Made by a program: the position numbers and the translations under genes. Below are positions 40,977 through 49,695 of a stretch of 64,000 bases of DNA, in pieces. The stretch is from NCBI GenBank assembly GCA_900541415.1, contig UQJP01000002.1:1-64000 (forward strand), in the 5' to 3' direction. This DNA comes from an uncultured Odoribacter sp. GTDB lineage: Bacteria > Bacteroidota > Bacteroidia > Bacteroidales > Marinifilaceae. The first letter of the stretch is position 1. Every line of letters begins with the position of its first letter. The notes under the pieces were generated by a model. The model did not search any database. It was not told the origin of the DNA and was given only the letters and a program-made list of their open reading frames with translations.

Positions 40977-43415
40977 ATGAAGATAGGTGAACTACTTTTT
41001 TGCCTGATCGTTCTGGTTAATATTTTATCTTGCCAGCAAAGCCCTGCTCCCAGCGGGTTAAGGATTTGGTACAGTGCCCCTGCCCAAAAATGGGAGGAAA
41101 CCATTCCCCTGGGGAACGGACGTTTGGGAGCAATGCCCGACGGAGGCGTATTTAAGGAGAAAATCACGCTAAACGATATTTCCATGTGGTCGGGGGGGAT
41201 GGAAGATGCCCGTAATAAGGAGGCTTTAACGTATTTGCCTAAAATCCGGAAGCTTTTGGCCGAGGGGAAAAACGAAGAGGCGCAAGAAATGATGTATAAG
41301 CATTTTACTTGTGGAGGAGTAGGATCGGCGGAGGGTAACGGGGCGAATGCTCCTTATGGTTCTTTTCAGGTGTTGGGCCATTTGAATATAGATTATTTTT
41401 TCAGAGATTCCGACGGCCTTGAATATTCCGATTATGAAAGGGGAATGGCACTGGATGAAGCGGTGGCCTGGACCCATTTTAAATTGGGAAAAACCCGGTA
41501 TAAGAGAGAGTATTTTGTGTCGCATGCCGATGATCTTATCGTAGTTAAACTGACTGCCAACCGGGACGGTAAGCTGAATTTCGATGTTGCGCTGGATCGG
41601 CCGGAACGGTTTTCGTGCTATTCCAACGATCAGGTTGTGTATATGGAGGGTCAGCTTGAAAATGGCTTTAATGGCAAGGGAACCCGCTATATGGCCCAGA
41701 TGAAAGTGTTGCTTGAAGGAGGTCGCGGCACATTGTTTGCCGACTCGGCTGTGATCCATGTGAATGGTGCGACTACGGCTTATATTTTGATTTCTGCCGG
41801 GACAGATTTTCAGAATCCCGATTACGGGCAAACTGTTACAGCCCTGCTGAAGGAAGCGGAAACGAAACCCTATAAGGAATTGAAGCAAGCTCATGTGGGT
41901 AAATATAGGGAGAAATTCGACCGGGTGGAATTGGATTTGGGACAGGCGAAGGAGGATTTGCCTACCGATAAGCGGCTTGCTCGTTTTCAGGAACAGGATG
42001 AACCGGCTTTGGCCGCCCTTTATTTCCAATATGGGCGTTATTTGATGATTTCGGGAACGCGTGAAAATTCGTTGCCTTTGAATTTACAGGGGTTGTGGGC
42101 GAATACCGTGCAAACGCCATGGAATGGGGATTATCATTTGAATATTAATTTGCAGATGAATTATTGGCCGGCAGAGGTGGCGAATTTGCAGGAACTACAT
42201 TTGCCTTTGATTGAGCTGACGAAGGGATTGGTGCCGTCCGGAGAGGTGACCGCTCAGACTTTTTACGGTGCGGATGGCTGGGTGGCCCACATGATGACCA
42301 ATCCCTGGCAATTCACCGCTCCCGGTGAAAAGGCTTCCTGGGGAGCGACGAATACCGGAGGCGCCTGGTTGTGCCGTCATTTGTGGGAACATTACCTGTT
42401 TTGTCCGGACAAGGCTTATTTGAAGGAGGTTTATCCGGTTATGAGGGAGGCTGCCCGTTTCTTTTTGTCGTCGATGGTAATCGAGCCTAAACACGGATGG
42501 CTGGTGACTTCTCCTTCTTCTTCGCCGGAAAACGCATTTTATATGCCGGGTAGCGACCGTCCTGTTTCTGTTTGTATGGGGCCGACCATGGACATCGAGA
42601 TTGTGAGGGAGTTGTTTGCCAATACCGTCGAGGCCGCCCGTATTTTGGCTATGGACGAGGAACTGGCCGGACAGTTGAGGGAGGCGATCGGGAAATTGCC
42701 TCCGTTCCAGATCAGCCCTGACGGGGGCTATTTGCAGGAGTGGCTGGAGGATTACCGGGAAACGGATGTGCATCATCGACATGTTTCACATTTGTTCGGG
42801 CTTTACCCGGCTAACCAGATTTCGATGGAAACTCCGGAATTGGCGGAAGCGGCTCGTAAAACTTTGGAACGCCGGGGAGATGAGGCAACCGGATGGTCGA
42901 AAGCCTGGAAAATTAATTTTTGGGCACGTTTGCACGACGGAAACCGGGCATATCGCTTACTGAAAGGACTTTTACGGCCTGTGATGATAGACGGGCAAAT
43001 TGTTTTCCAGGGGGGCGGTACCTATCCTAATCTGTTTTGTGCGCATCCGCCTTTCCAGATCGACGGGAATTTTGGAGGTTGTGCCGGAATTGCGGAAATG
43101 TTATTGCAAAGTCAGCAGGGGTACATCGAGCTATTACCTGCCATTCCGGATTCCTGGTCGGAAGGCCGCTTTAAGGGATTGCGCGCACGCGGAGGTGTGG
43201 TGGTGGATGTCGAATGGAAGGGGAAAATGTTGGCGAAGGCGAAATTCAGGGCGGAAACTGATGTGAAATTGAAGGTGAAAATCCCTGCTTATGCTATGGG
43301 GGTAAGAAGTAGCCGGGAGCAGTTCGACGTTTCATCCGGATATATGGAATGTGCCCTGAAAAAGGGGGAATCTCTGGACGTGGAGTTTAAACCTGTGTCA
43401 AATTATGTAAAATAG
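40977..43415 (+). CDS. GH95 alpha-L-fucosidase lipoprotein
   Basis: An 812-residue enzyme of glycoside hydrolase family 95, which removes alpha-1,2-linked fucose from host and plant glycans. Lipoprotein signal ends ILSC (C19). The N-terminal super-sandwich starts IWYSAPAQKWEETIPLGNGRLGA. The alpha/alpha-barrel contains LNLQGLWANTVQTPWNGDYH and LNINLQMNYWPAE, and SPSSSPENAF with the acidic residue E518 in the position of the catalytic glutamate known in this family. Length is normal. It is followed 63 bases later by an aldo/keto reductase. No SusC/SusD genes are nearby. Confidence 0.95.
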   Translation: MKIGELLFCLIVLVNILSCQQSPAPSGLRIWYSAPAQKWEETIPLGNGRLGAMPDGGVFKEKITLNDISMWSGGMEDARNKEALTYLPKIRKLLAEGKNEEAQEMMYKHFTCGGVGSAEGNGANAPYGSFQVLGHLNIDYFFRDSDGLEYSDYERGMALDEAVAWTHFKLGKTRYKREYFVSHADDLIVVKLTANRDGKLNFDVALDRPERFSCYSNDQVVYMEGQLENGFNGKGTRYMAQMKVLLEGGRGTLFADSAVIHVNGATTAYILISAGTDFQNPDYGQTVTALLKEAETKPYKELKQAHVGKYREKFDRVELDLGQAKEDLPTDKRLARFQEQDEPALAALYFQYGRYLMISGTRENSLPLNLQGLWANTVQTPWNGDYHLNINLQMNYWPAEVANLQELHLPLIELTKGLVPSGEVTAQTFYGADGWVAHMMTNPWQFTAPGEKASWGATNTGGAWLCRHLWEHYLFCPDKAYLKEVYPVMREAARFFLSSMVIEPKHGWLVTSPSSSPENAFYMPGSDRPVSVCMGPTMDIEIVRELFANTVEAARILAMDEELAGQLREAIGKLPPFQISPDGGYLQEWLEDYRETDVHHRHVSHLFGLYPANQISMETPELAEAARKTLERRGDEATGWSKAWKINFWARLHDGNRAYRLLKGLLRPVMIDGQIVFQGGGTYPNLFCAHPPFQIDGNFGGCAGIAEMLLQSQQGYIELLPAIPDSWSEGRFKGLRARGGVVVDVEWKGKMLAKAKFRAETDVKLKVKIPAYAMGVRSSREQFDVSSGYMECALKKGESLDVEFKPVSNYVK

Positions 43416-43478
43416 CAACCGGATTGCGTTTGATTTTCGTAATATAGTCAGACTTTAGAATGATTAAATGATAAATTT

Positions 43479-44468
43479 ATGGAGTACAGAAAATTAATTC
43501 ATACGGATTTAAGCTTGTCCGTCGTTACTTTCGGATCATGGGTAGCAGGTGGATGGATGTGGGGGAAAGCAGACCACAAGGCAGCAGTTGAAGCGATCAG
43601 GGCTTCTTACGAGTTGGGGGTGACTTCCATAGATACTGCGCCGATATACGGGCAGGGGGAGAGTGAAAAAGTGGTAGGCGAAGCTATCAAAGGGATTCCG
43701 CGTGATAAGGTGCAGATATTGACTAAGTACGGAATGCGCTGGGATTTGGCAAAGGGAGAATTCGCTTTTAAAAGTAAAAATAATCAGGGGAAAGATATAG
43801 ATATTTATAAATATGCGGGCAAAGAGAGCGTTATGAAAGAATGCGAGGATAGTTTGCGCCGTCTGGGAACCGATTACATAGACCTTTATCAGATTCATTG
43901 GCCGGATAGCACCACTCCTTTGAGTGAAACATTCGAGGCGGTGGAACGCCTGATCGAACAGGGGAAGGTGCGGTATGCCGGAGTTTGTAATTATGACGCG
44001 GCATTGATGGAAGATGCCGGGAAAGTAATCAACCTGGTGTCCGACCAGATCCCGTATAGCATGGTGAACCGGGGCACAGACCGGGAAACCATTCCTTATT
44101 GCATGAGAAATGAGAAGGCGGTGATTGTGTACAGTCCTTTGGAAAGAGGCTTGCTGACGGGGAAAATGAAACCGGGTTACCTTTTTGCAGAGGGCGATCA
44201 TCGGAAGCATAATCCGTTTTTCACAGACGACAGTATCGAGCATACGAATGCGTTTTTGGATAAATTGAAACCGCTGGCCGATGAAAAGGGTGTTACTCTT
44301 GCCCAATTGGTGATCCGTTGGACGGTGAATCACCCGGGGGTGACGGTAGCTTTGGTCGGGGCGAGAAATCCGGCGCAGGCGATACAAAACGCTAAAGCCG
44401 CGGATGTTGCGCTGAGTCCTGATGAAATGGAATTCATCAATCAGCAAATCGAATTGATGTTAAAGTAG
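43479..44468 (+). CDS. Aldo/keto reductase
   Basis: A 329-residue NADPH-dependent oxidoreductase of the AKR superfamily. The catalytic set is present: DTAPIYGQGESE (Asp and Tyr near 52-57), the lysine in ILTKYG near 83, and QIHWPD with the histidine near 141. The C-terminal nucleotide-binding part has VGARNPAQ. It resembles the YajO/YdbC-like sugar or aldehyde reductases; L-fucose or its products are possible substrates given the fucosidase upstream, but that is inference. Confidence 0.9.
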   Translation: MEYRKLIHTDLSLSVVTFGSWVAGGWMWGKADHKAAVEAIRASYELGVTSIDTAPIYGQGESEKVVGEAIKGIPRDKVQILTKYGMRWDLAKGEFAFKSKNNQGKDIDIYKYAGKESVMKECEDSLRRLGTDYIDLYQIHWPDSTTPLSETFEAVERLIEQGKVRYAGVCNYDAALMEDAGKVINLVSDQIPYSMVNRGTDRETIPYCMRNEKAVIVYSPLERGLLTGKMKPGYLFAEGDHRKHNPFFTDDSIEHTNAFLDKLKPLADEKGVTLAQLVIRWTVNHPGVTVALVGARNPAQAIQNAKAADVALSPDEMEFINQQIELMLK

Positions 44469-44483
44469 TTATATAAATTTTAC

Positions 44484-44519
44484 ACGGTGGCACATCCCGA
44501 TGCGCCACCGTTCTTTTTT
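44484..44519 (+). terminator. Terminator between the aldo/keto reductase and HAD genes
   Basis: ACGGTGGC (44484-44491) pairs with GCCACCGT (44504-44511), then a T-rich tail. The HAD gene starts directly after it at 44520. Confidence 0.75.
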
Positions 44520-45176
44520 ATGGAAAATAAATATACTTATGTTTTGTTCGATCTGGACGGTACGGTGACCGATCCGGAGGAAGGTATCACAAAGTCGGTG
44601 CAATATGCCTTGCAGCACTTTCATATAGAAGTACAGAAAAGAGAGGAGCTCTATAAATTTATCGGTCCTCCGTTGGAGGATTCGTTTATGGAGTTCTACG
44701 GATTTACGAAGCGGCAAGCCGGAGAGGCTATTTTAAAATATAGGGAACGCTTTGAAGTGACAGGCTGGCGTGAAAATATGGTGTATGACGGGATGGAAAA
44801 ATTACTCAGGCATTTGCGGAGTAAAGGAAAACGGATTATGCTCGCTACGTCTAAGCCTGAATTTTTCGCAGAGCAGATTTTGTCGTATTTCGGTTTGCGC
44901 GAATATTTCGATTTTGTTGGTGGAGCCACCTTGGACGGTAAACGTAACCACAAAGCGGATGTAATTCGTTATGTGCTGGAAGCCAATGGAATTTCCAGCC
45001 GGGAAGAAGTGGTGATGGTGGGAGATCGTAAGTTCGATATTTTAGGAGCAAAGGTATTCGGGCTGGAAACGGTGGGGGTACTTTATGGATATGGCGACCG
45101 GGATGAATTGATGGCGGCAGGAGCCGACCGTCTTGTGGAGTCGGTGGCCGAATTGGAGGCTTTACTTTGCCAGTGA
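44520..45176 (+). CDS. HAD-family phosphatase (phosphoglycolate phosphatase-like)
   Basis: A 218-residue haloacid dehalogenase hydrolase. The start at 44520 is preferred: upstream codons to 44487 lie inside the terminator hairpin. Motif I is DLDGTVTD (the nucleophile Asp and its partner), motif II S/T lies in LATSKPE, motif III Lys in the NHKAD segment and motif IV in VMVGDRKFDILGA. The cap is the small helical type (subfamily IA, Gph/PGPase-like). The substrate cannot be told from sequence. Confidence 0.88.
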   Translation: MENKYTYVLFDLDGTVTDPEEGITKSVQYALQHFHIEVQKREELYKFIGPPLEDSFMEFYGFTKRQAGEAILKYRERFEVTGWRENMVYDGMEKLLRHLRSKGKRIMLATSKPEFFAEQILSYFGLREYFDFVGGATLDGKRNHKADVIRYVLEANGISSREEVVMVGDRKFDILGAKVFGLETVGVLYGYGDRDELMAAGADRLVESVAELEALLCQ

Positions 45177-45505
45177 GCGTGTAGAAAAAGTTTTCCGGGT
45201 AAGTAGGTTTTAGAATCCCAGTGGACAAGGGTGAGGATCACGGTACTTTGGAAAACAGGAGAGGAATAAAACGGGTACTTTTGGAAAGTATCCGCTTTAA
45301 GATTACTTTTGTGGTGACAGATGAATTTATAAGCATGAGATATAACCGTCGAAGATAGCGACTTCCCTTGCCTTTCACCGTTTCATGTCCGGAAGGCATA
45401 TTTTTCTCTTCGTTTCAGAAGGGATGATTTCCTATGTTTAATTTTTACAAATTGAATCCTGAATGAAGTGCAGGGGAGTAGGTTTGTTTTATCATCGATC
45501 ATGTT
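45177..45505. other. Long leader region of the MATE gene
   Basis: No gene. It holds a full-consensus promoter (45280-45311) and, past it, a leader of about 190 bases. In the leader TGCCTTTC (45369-45376) pairs with GGAAGGCA (45391-45398, one G-U), followed by TATTTTTCTC, a terminator-like element 107 bases before the MATE start. No match to a riboswitch class that I know. Confidence 0.45.
45280..45311 (+). promoter_or_regulatory. Promoter of the MATE transporter gene
   Basis: TTTG at 45280-45283, a 20-base spacer and TACTTTTG at 45304-45311. Confidence 0.65.
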
Positions 45506-46831
45506 ATGAATTTTAGTTATAAACAAATATGGATTATTGCATATCCTGTCCTGATCAGTTTGCTTATGGAGCATTTGATCAATATCACGGATACTGCATT
45601 TTTGGGGCACGTGGGTGAAATCGAATTGGGGGCTTCGGCATTGGCAGGAGTTTTCTATATGGCCGTTTATATGCTCGGTTTCGGTTTCAGTATAGGTGTG
45701 CAAATTTTAATAGCGCGGAGGAACGGGGAGGGAAATTATAAAGAGATCGGGAGTTTGTTTACCCAGGGAGCCTGTTTCCTGCTTTTTCTGGCAACCATCC
45801 TGTTTTTTGCCAGTGAATATTTCGTGTCGTCCGTTTTGAGATATTGGGTATCCTCCGAACAGGTGTATGAAGCAATGGTTTCTTATCTGGAATGGAGGAG
45901 GTTTGGTTTCTTTTTCTCATTCCTCGCTATTTTGTTCCGCGCCTTTTACATCGGAATTACGGAAACTCGGACCCTGACGTTGAATTCTGTGGTGATGGTG
46001 CTGAGCAATGTCGTGTTTAATTATGTGCTGATATTCGGAAAATTGGGATTCCCGGCATTGGGAATTGCCGGGGCCGCGATCGGATCTTCATTGGCCGAAT
46101 TGGTTTCTTTGTTGTTTTATGCCGTATACACCTGGCTGAAAATAGACCGGGATAAATATGGGTTGTTCCGGAATTTAAGATTTAATTTTTCGGAATTTAA
46201 GCGGATTTGGAACATTGCCTCCTGGACCATGTTGCAGTCAGTGCTGTTTCCGTCACAATGGTTTTTATTTTTTATGGCGATCGAACATTTAGGAGAACGG
46301 TCTTTGGCTATCGCTAACATTATGAGGAGCATAAATACCTGTTTTTTTATGGTGATTTTTGCTTTCGCCGATACGGTAAGCTCAATGGTAAGTAATTTGC
46401 TGGGGAGTGGAAAGGGAAAAGATGAAGTTTGGGATGTTTGTAAAAAGGCGATCCGGTTGGCTTATGGAATCGGAATCCCGTTTTTGTTGTTGGCTGCGCT
46501 GTTTCCCTCTGCTATATTACAGGTTTATACCAATAATGGGGAACTTGTCCGGGAGGCCATGCCGACAATGTATATCATGTTGGTGGGATATTTCCTGTCT
46601 GTTCCCGGCTTAATTTTATTCAACGCTGTTTCGGGTACGGGGAATACGAACAAATCCATGCGGATTATGGCCATAACGATGGGGGTGTATATTCTTTATG
46701 TGGTGGTTTTGGTGATGTATATGAAAATGAATGTTTCTGTGGCCTGGACCAGTGAATATGTTTACGGTGGCTTGTTGCTATTGCTTTCGTTTTTGTATTT
46801 AAAAACGCGTAATTGGACAGCCCGTAGCTGA
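45506..46831 (+). CDS. MATE-family multidrug/metabolite exporter
   Basis: A 441-residue membrane protein with twelve predicted transmembrane helices in two related halves. The start YKQIWIIAYPVLISLLMEHLINITDTAFLGHVG is the MatE signature, including the conserved D-T-AFLG motif of helix 1-2. The family exports drugs or metabolites against Na+ or H+ gradients; substrate unknown. It has an unusually long leader. Confidence 0.93.
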   Translation: MNFSYKQIWIIAYPVLISLLMEHLINITDTAFLGHVGEIELGASALAGVFYMAVYMLGFGFSIGVQILIARRNGEGNYKEIGSLFTQGACFLLFLATILFFASEYFVSSVLRYWVSSEQVYEAMVSYLEWRRFGFFFSFLAILFRAFYIGITETRTLTLNSVVMVLSNVVFNYVLIFGKLGFPALGIAGAAIGSSLAELVSLLFYAVYTWLKIDRDKYGLFRNLRFNFSEFKRIWNIASWTMLQSVLFPSQWFLFFMAIEHLGERSLAIANIMRSINTCFFMVIFAFADTVSSMVSNLLGSGKGKDEVWDVCKKAIRLAYGIGIPFLLLAALFPSAILQVYTNNGELVREAMPTMYIMLVGYFLSVPGLILFNAVSGTGNTNKSMRIMAITMGVYILYVVVLVMYMKMNVSVAWTSEYVYGGLLLLLSFLYLKTRNWTARS

Positions 46832-47044
46832 CGGGGGAGTATCGGGGACGGTGGTACTGCTTGGCACAGATGATGCTTTTTATCTTATGCCCCTTGTTCT
46901 ATATTTTAAAAACCGGATAGCATATATATGGGGACTAAAGGGTTGTTTTCGATTTTTTGAGTGCGTGATGTATGCTAACGGATAAATAAAGGGCCTGTAT
47001 TTATCGGGGGGGATAGGTGAAATTGGAAAAAAAGGGAGAGGCTG

Positions 47045-47079
47045 ATAAAAAGAAATCCCCGAACATTGTTCAGGGATTT
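47045..47079 (-). terminator. Terminator of tRNA-Phe
   Basis: On the minus strand a hairpin (AAATCCC with GGGATTT, inner GAAC/GTTC) is followed by CTTTTTAT. It begins 10 bases after the tRNA 3' end. Confidence 0.8.
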
Positions 47080-47088
47080 TTCTTTTTG

Positions 47089-47161
47089 TGGTGCCACCGG
47101 GAATCGAACCAGGGACACAAGGATTTTCAGTCCTTTGCTCTACCGACTGAGCTATGGCACC
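47089..47161 (-). tRNA. tRNA-Phe (GAA)
   Basis: Complete 73-base cloverleaf. Acceptor stem GGTGCCA/TGGCACC plus discriminator A; D arm with GCTCAGTCGGTAGAGC; anticodon stem AAGGA/TCCTT with loop CTGAAAA, anticodon GAA; T arm with GGTTCGATTCC. The CCA end is not encoded. Confidence 0.97.
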
Positions 47162-47291
47162 ATCGCTTGATTGCGAGTGCAAATGTATGGAATTAATCTG
47201 AAAGTGCAAATAATATTTAAAGAAAAAGTAGAGAAAATTTTCTGCGTTTGAAATAAAAACGATATTTTTTCTGATTATGAATTATTTAATT

Positions 47292-47299
47292 TATATTTG
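47292..47299 (+). promoter_or_regulatory. Candidate -7 element of the RRM gene
   Basis: TATATTTG, full consensus, leaving a leader of about 90 bases. No -33 TTG at the expected spacing. Confidence 0.5.
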
Positions 47300-47394
47300 T
47301 AATCATAGAAGAATCTTAGTCTTGTGTTTTTGTAACTAAAAATAGATCACTACGTACCCTTCTACATGTTTAATCAATTTTTAATTTTTTTATT

Positions 47395-47709
47395 GTGAAT
47401 ATTTTTGTTGCAAAAATGAGTTCAGCCACAACTGGTGACGATCTCGCTGCTCTTTTCGGAGAGCATGGTACTGTTTCTTCAGCCAAAGTCATTATCGACA
47501 GGGAAACTGGAAACTCAAAATGTTTTGGTTTTGTTGAAATGGAAGATGAAACCGAAGGCATGAACGCAATCAACGCCCTTAATGAGACAGAATTTCAGGG
47601 TAAAACTATTGTTGTTAAGAAAGCAAGACCGAGAGAAGAAGGTGGCGACAGAGGCGGACGTTCATTCTCACCGAGGGGCGGAGAAAGAAGATTTAATAAT
47701 CGTTATTAA
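47395..47709 (+). CDS. RRM-type RNA-binding protein
   Basis: A 104-residue protein: one RNA recognition motif (about 1-78) plus a basic glycine/arginine-rich tail. RNP2 is NIFVAKM at residues 2-8 and RNP1 is KCFGFVEM near 41-48. The start must be the GTG at 47395, because RNP2 would be lost from a start at the next ATG (codon 8). Members in Bacteroidota and cyanobacteria bind single-stranded RNA and often respond to cold; that role is inference. Leader about 90 bases. Confidence 0.92.
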   Translation: MNIFVAKMSSATTGDDLAALFGEHGTVSSAKVIIDRETGNSKCFGFVEMEDETEGMNAINALNETEFQGKTIVVKKARPREEGGDRGGRSFSPRGGERRFNNRY

Positions 47710-47721
47710 TTCGCAAGGGAT

Positions 47722-47750
47722 AGAACAGAGGGCCTAAAGCTCTCTGTTCT
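47722..47750 (+). terminator. Terminator of the RRM gene
   Basis: AGAACAGAG (47722-47730) pairs with CTCTGTTCT (47742-47750), followed by TATATTT. It overlaps the end of the convergent gene. Confidence 0.65.
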
Positions 47751-48348
47751 TATATTTAGCCTTGAGATAAGCATATATTACCTTATGCAGCAGGTCGGCT
47801 TCCTGCTGTTCTTCTTCCGAAAGGTTTACATCCGTTTCTATCGCATTGCAGGCATCTGCCAGTTGTTCGTCCCGGTTAATAAAATCGGGCTCGTTTTCTT
47901 CCAGATAGAACATATCCGACAATTGCATTTTTTCCAAACATTCAATAGCTAAATTTCTGGCTTGTAATAAGTTGTCTGTCCGGTATTTTTTTAGGAATAT
48001 TTCGATCACCGAGTCTGTGAAATAATCGCAGAAATAGTGCAGCAACAATAAACGCCGTTTGTAGAGTTCCGGGGAAGGAGCTTCGCTTTGCTGCAATACG
48101 GTGCAAATACCCATATAAGCCAATTCCGCAATCTCGATGCTGTCTTCTTCTTCCTCGTCGAGTTCCAGCAACAGCATTTTGTATAGGGCGTCGGCGTAAT
48201 CGTCCAGCAGTTCTTCCTCGACACTTTGCCAGTAATATTCCCGGCGATTACCGAGCAATTGCCGGAGGGTGGCGGAAAGTTCCCGTCGGTTTCCCGTTCG
48301 GCTGGTTTCCTGCACTTCTGTCAAAATCGTTTTTAAATCGCTTGCCAT
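47734..48348 (-). CDS. Conserved helical hypothetical protein
   Basis: A 204-residue soluble, strongly helical and acidic protein. I do not recognise a named domain. Features are the E-EEL-DDYADALYKM and LDEEEEDSIEIAELAY segments, a LLLLHYFCDYF hydrophobic core, and a final E-QQEADLLHKVIYAYLKAKYK helix. It sits 57 bases upstream of thiL's stop on the same strand and may be co-transcribed. Start at 48348 is the only good ATG. Confidence 0.65.
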   Translation of the reverse strand: MASDLKTILTEVQETSRTGNRRELSATLRQLLGNRREYYWQSVEEELLDDYADALYKMLLLELDEEEEDSIEIAELAYMGICTVLQQSEAPSPELYKRRLLLLHYFCDYFTDSVIEIFLKKYRTDNLLQARNLAIECLEKMQLSDMFYLEENEPDFINRDEQLADACNAIETDVNLSEEEQQEADLLHKVIYAYLKAKYKNREL

Positions 48349-48405
48349 GATGTGTCTATTTTATTGGGCCATGAAAGAGGGAATCCCCCTTCCATGGGCA
48401 TGTAA

Positions 48406-49461
48406 TTATTTTTCTTCCGGAGCGGTGAAATTTGTCCAGCCTTGTGCTTTCAGCTCAAAGGTATTTCCGTCACGGGTGGTCATGTAGCAGCCTTCGGATG
48501 CTTTGCAGGTATGTCCGATCACGCTGATGCCGGGTATTGCGGAAAGCGTTTCGAAATCTTCCAGCGGTGCGGTGAATAAAAGCTCATAGTCTTCACCGCC
48601 TGACAGGGCACAGACCGTCACGTTCATATTCAACTCTTCCGCCATTTTATAGGTTTGGTAGTCGATCGGGATTTTTTCTTCATAGATGTTACAGCCCACT
48701 CCCGAATCCTTACAAATGTGCATGATTTCCGATGCCAGCCCGTCGGAAATGTCGATCATCGCCGTAGGCCGGATGTTCTTTTCCCGTAATAATTTTAAAA
48801 TATCCCCGCGGCCTTCCGGTTTCAATTGCCGTTCGAGAATGTATTCATACCCGGTAAAATCCGGTTGTGCTTCCTTGTTGTCAGCGAAAACCACTTTTTC
48901 CCGTTCCAGCAATTGCAGTCCCATATAAGCGGCTCCCAGGTCGCCGCTCACACAGATCAGTTGGTTTTCTTTGGCCGTATTCCGGTAAACAATATCCTGT
49001 TCATTGGCTTCTCCGATAATGGTGATGCTGATACACATTCCCGTTTGGGAGGAGGTGGTGTCCCCTCCAATAAGATCGATTCCATAATGTTCGCATGCCA
49101 GGTAAATGCCGGAATAAAGTTCGTCTACCCCTTCCACCGAGAAATGGTTGGACAGTGCCAATGAAACGGTGATCTGTTTCGGCGTCCCGTTCATGGCGTA
49201 TATATCGCTGGCATTTACGGCAACCGCTTTGTAGCCCAGATGTTTCAGGGGGGTATAGGTCAGGTCGAAATGTACGCCCTGAATCAACATATCCGTACTG
49301 ACCAAAATTTTTTTATTACCGTAATCAAGAACGGCGGCATCGTCCCCCACACCTTTGAGGGTGGACGGATTTTGAGATTTATGATTTTTGGTCAGGTGGT
49401 CGATTAGTCCGAATTCCCCTAACGTGGAAAGCTCCGTATATTTTTTTTCTTCGTTACTCAT
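48406..49461 (-). CDS. thiL: Thiamine-monophosphate kinase
   Basis: A 351-residue ThiL, which phosphorylates thiamine monophosphate to the active diphosphate. The start at 49461 (MSNEEKKYTEL) is chosen; a longer frame to 49554 would start beyond the promoter found at 49499-49529. Motifs: LSTLGEFGLIDHLT near residue 13, GVGDDAAVLD near 38-47, STDMLIQGVHFDLTYTP near 55-71, GGDTTSS near 130, and IDISDGLA near 233. These are the Mg-ATP aspartates of the PurM/ThiL fold. Confidence 0.95.
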   Translation of the reverse strand: MSNEEKKYTELSTLGEFGLIDHLTKNHKSQNPSTLKGVGDDAAVLDYGNKKILVSTDMLIQGVHFDLTYTPLKHLGYKAVAVNASDIYAMNGTPKQITVSLALSNHFSVEGVDELYSGIYLACEHYGIDLIGGDTTSSQTGMCISITIIGEANEQDIVYRNTAKENQLICVSGDLGAAYMGLQLLEREKVVFADNKEAQPDFTGYEYILERQLKPEGRGDILKLLREKNIRPTAMIDISDGLASEIMHICKDSGVGCNIYEEKIPIDYQTYKMAEELNMNVTVCALSGGEDYELLFTAPLEDFETLSAIPGISVIGHTCKASEGCYMTTRDGNTFELKAQGWTNFTAPEEK

Positions 49462-49498
49462 GTAAGTTGTGTTTTTCTGAATTTTATTGCTTTGACGG

Positions 49499-49529
49499 CA
49501 AAGGTAGTGTAAAAGGAAAACAGAACAAA
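49499..49529 (-). promoter_or_regulatory. Promoter of thiL
   Basis: On the minus strand TTTG at 49529-49526, a 19-base spacer and TACCTTTG at 49506-49499. It starts transcription about 30 bases before the ATG at 49461, which fixes that start. Confidence 0.78.
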
Positions 49530-49611
49530 AGAATTTCAATGTATTCCGGATCATAGTTTCTGATTATCACGTAATAAATAATATCTACCGAAGAGCGGGC
49601 GATAATTAGGA

Positions 49612-49641
49612 TTGGAGTGTTGAATATATTTTGTATTTTTG
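49612..49641 (+). promoter_or_regulatory. Promoter of sufBCD
   Basis: TTG at 49612-49614, a 19-base spacer and TATTTTTG at 49634-49641. Confidence 0.75.
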
Positions 49642-49695
49642 CAAGGATAAGCGGAGACCAGAAATCGAAGCTATTCGTTTTTCAATTGTTATAAT

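Noticed and set aside
41226..42029. 267-codon minus-strand frame inside the GH95 gene
   Set aside because: Shadow of a clear GH95 domain; no own promoter or recognisable motif.
43536..44447. 303-codon open frame on the minus strand opposite the aldo/keto reductase
   Set aside because: It mirrors a well-supported gene, shows no domain, and its composition is a typical shadow of a plus-strand coding region.
45312..45505. Known riboswitch in the MATE leader
   Set aside because: I could not match the conserved cores of the riboswitch classes that I know; only a simple stem with a T-rich tail is visible.
47089..47161. tRNA-Phe as an integration site of a mobile element
   Set aside because: No integrase gene, no repeated tRNA 3' end nearby and ordinary genes on both sides.
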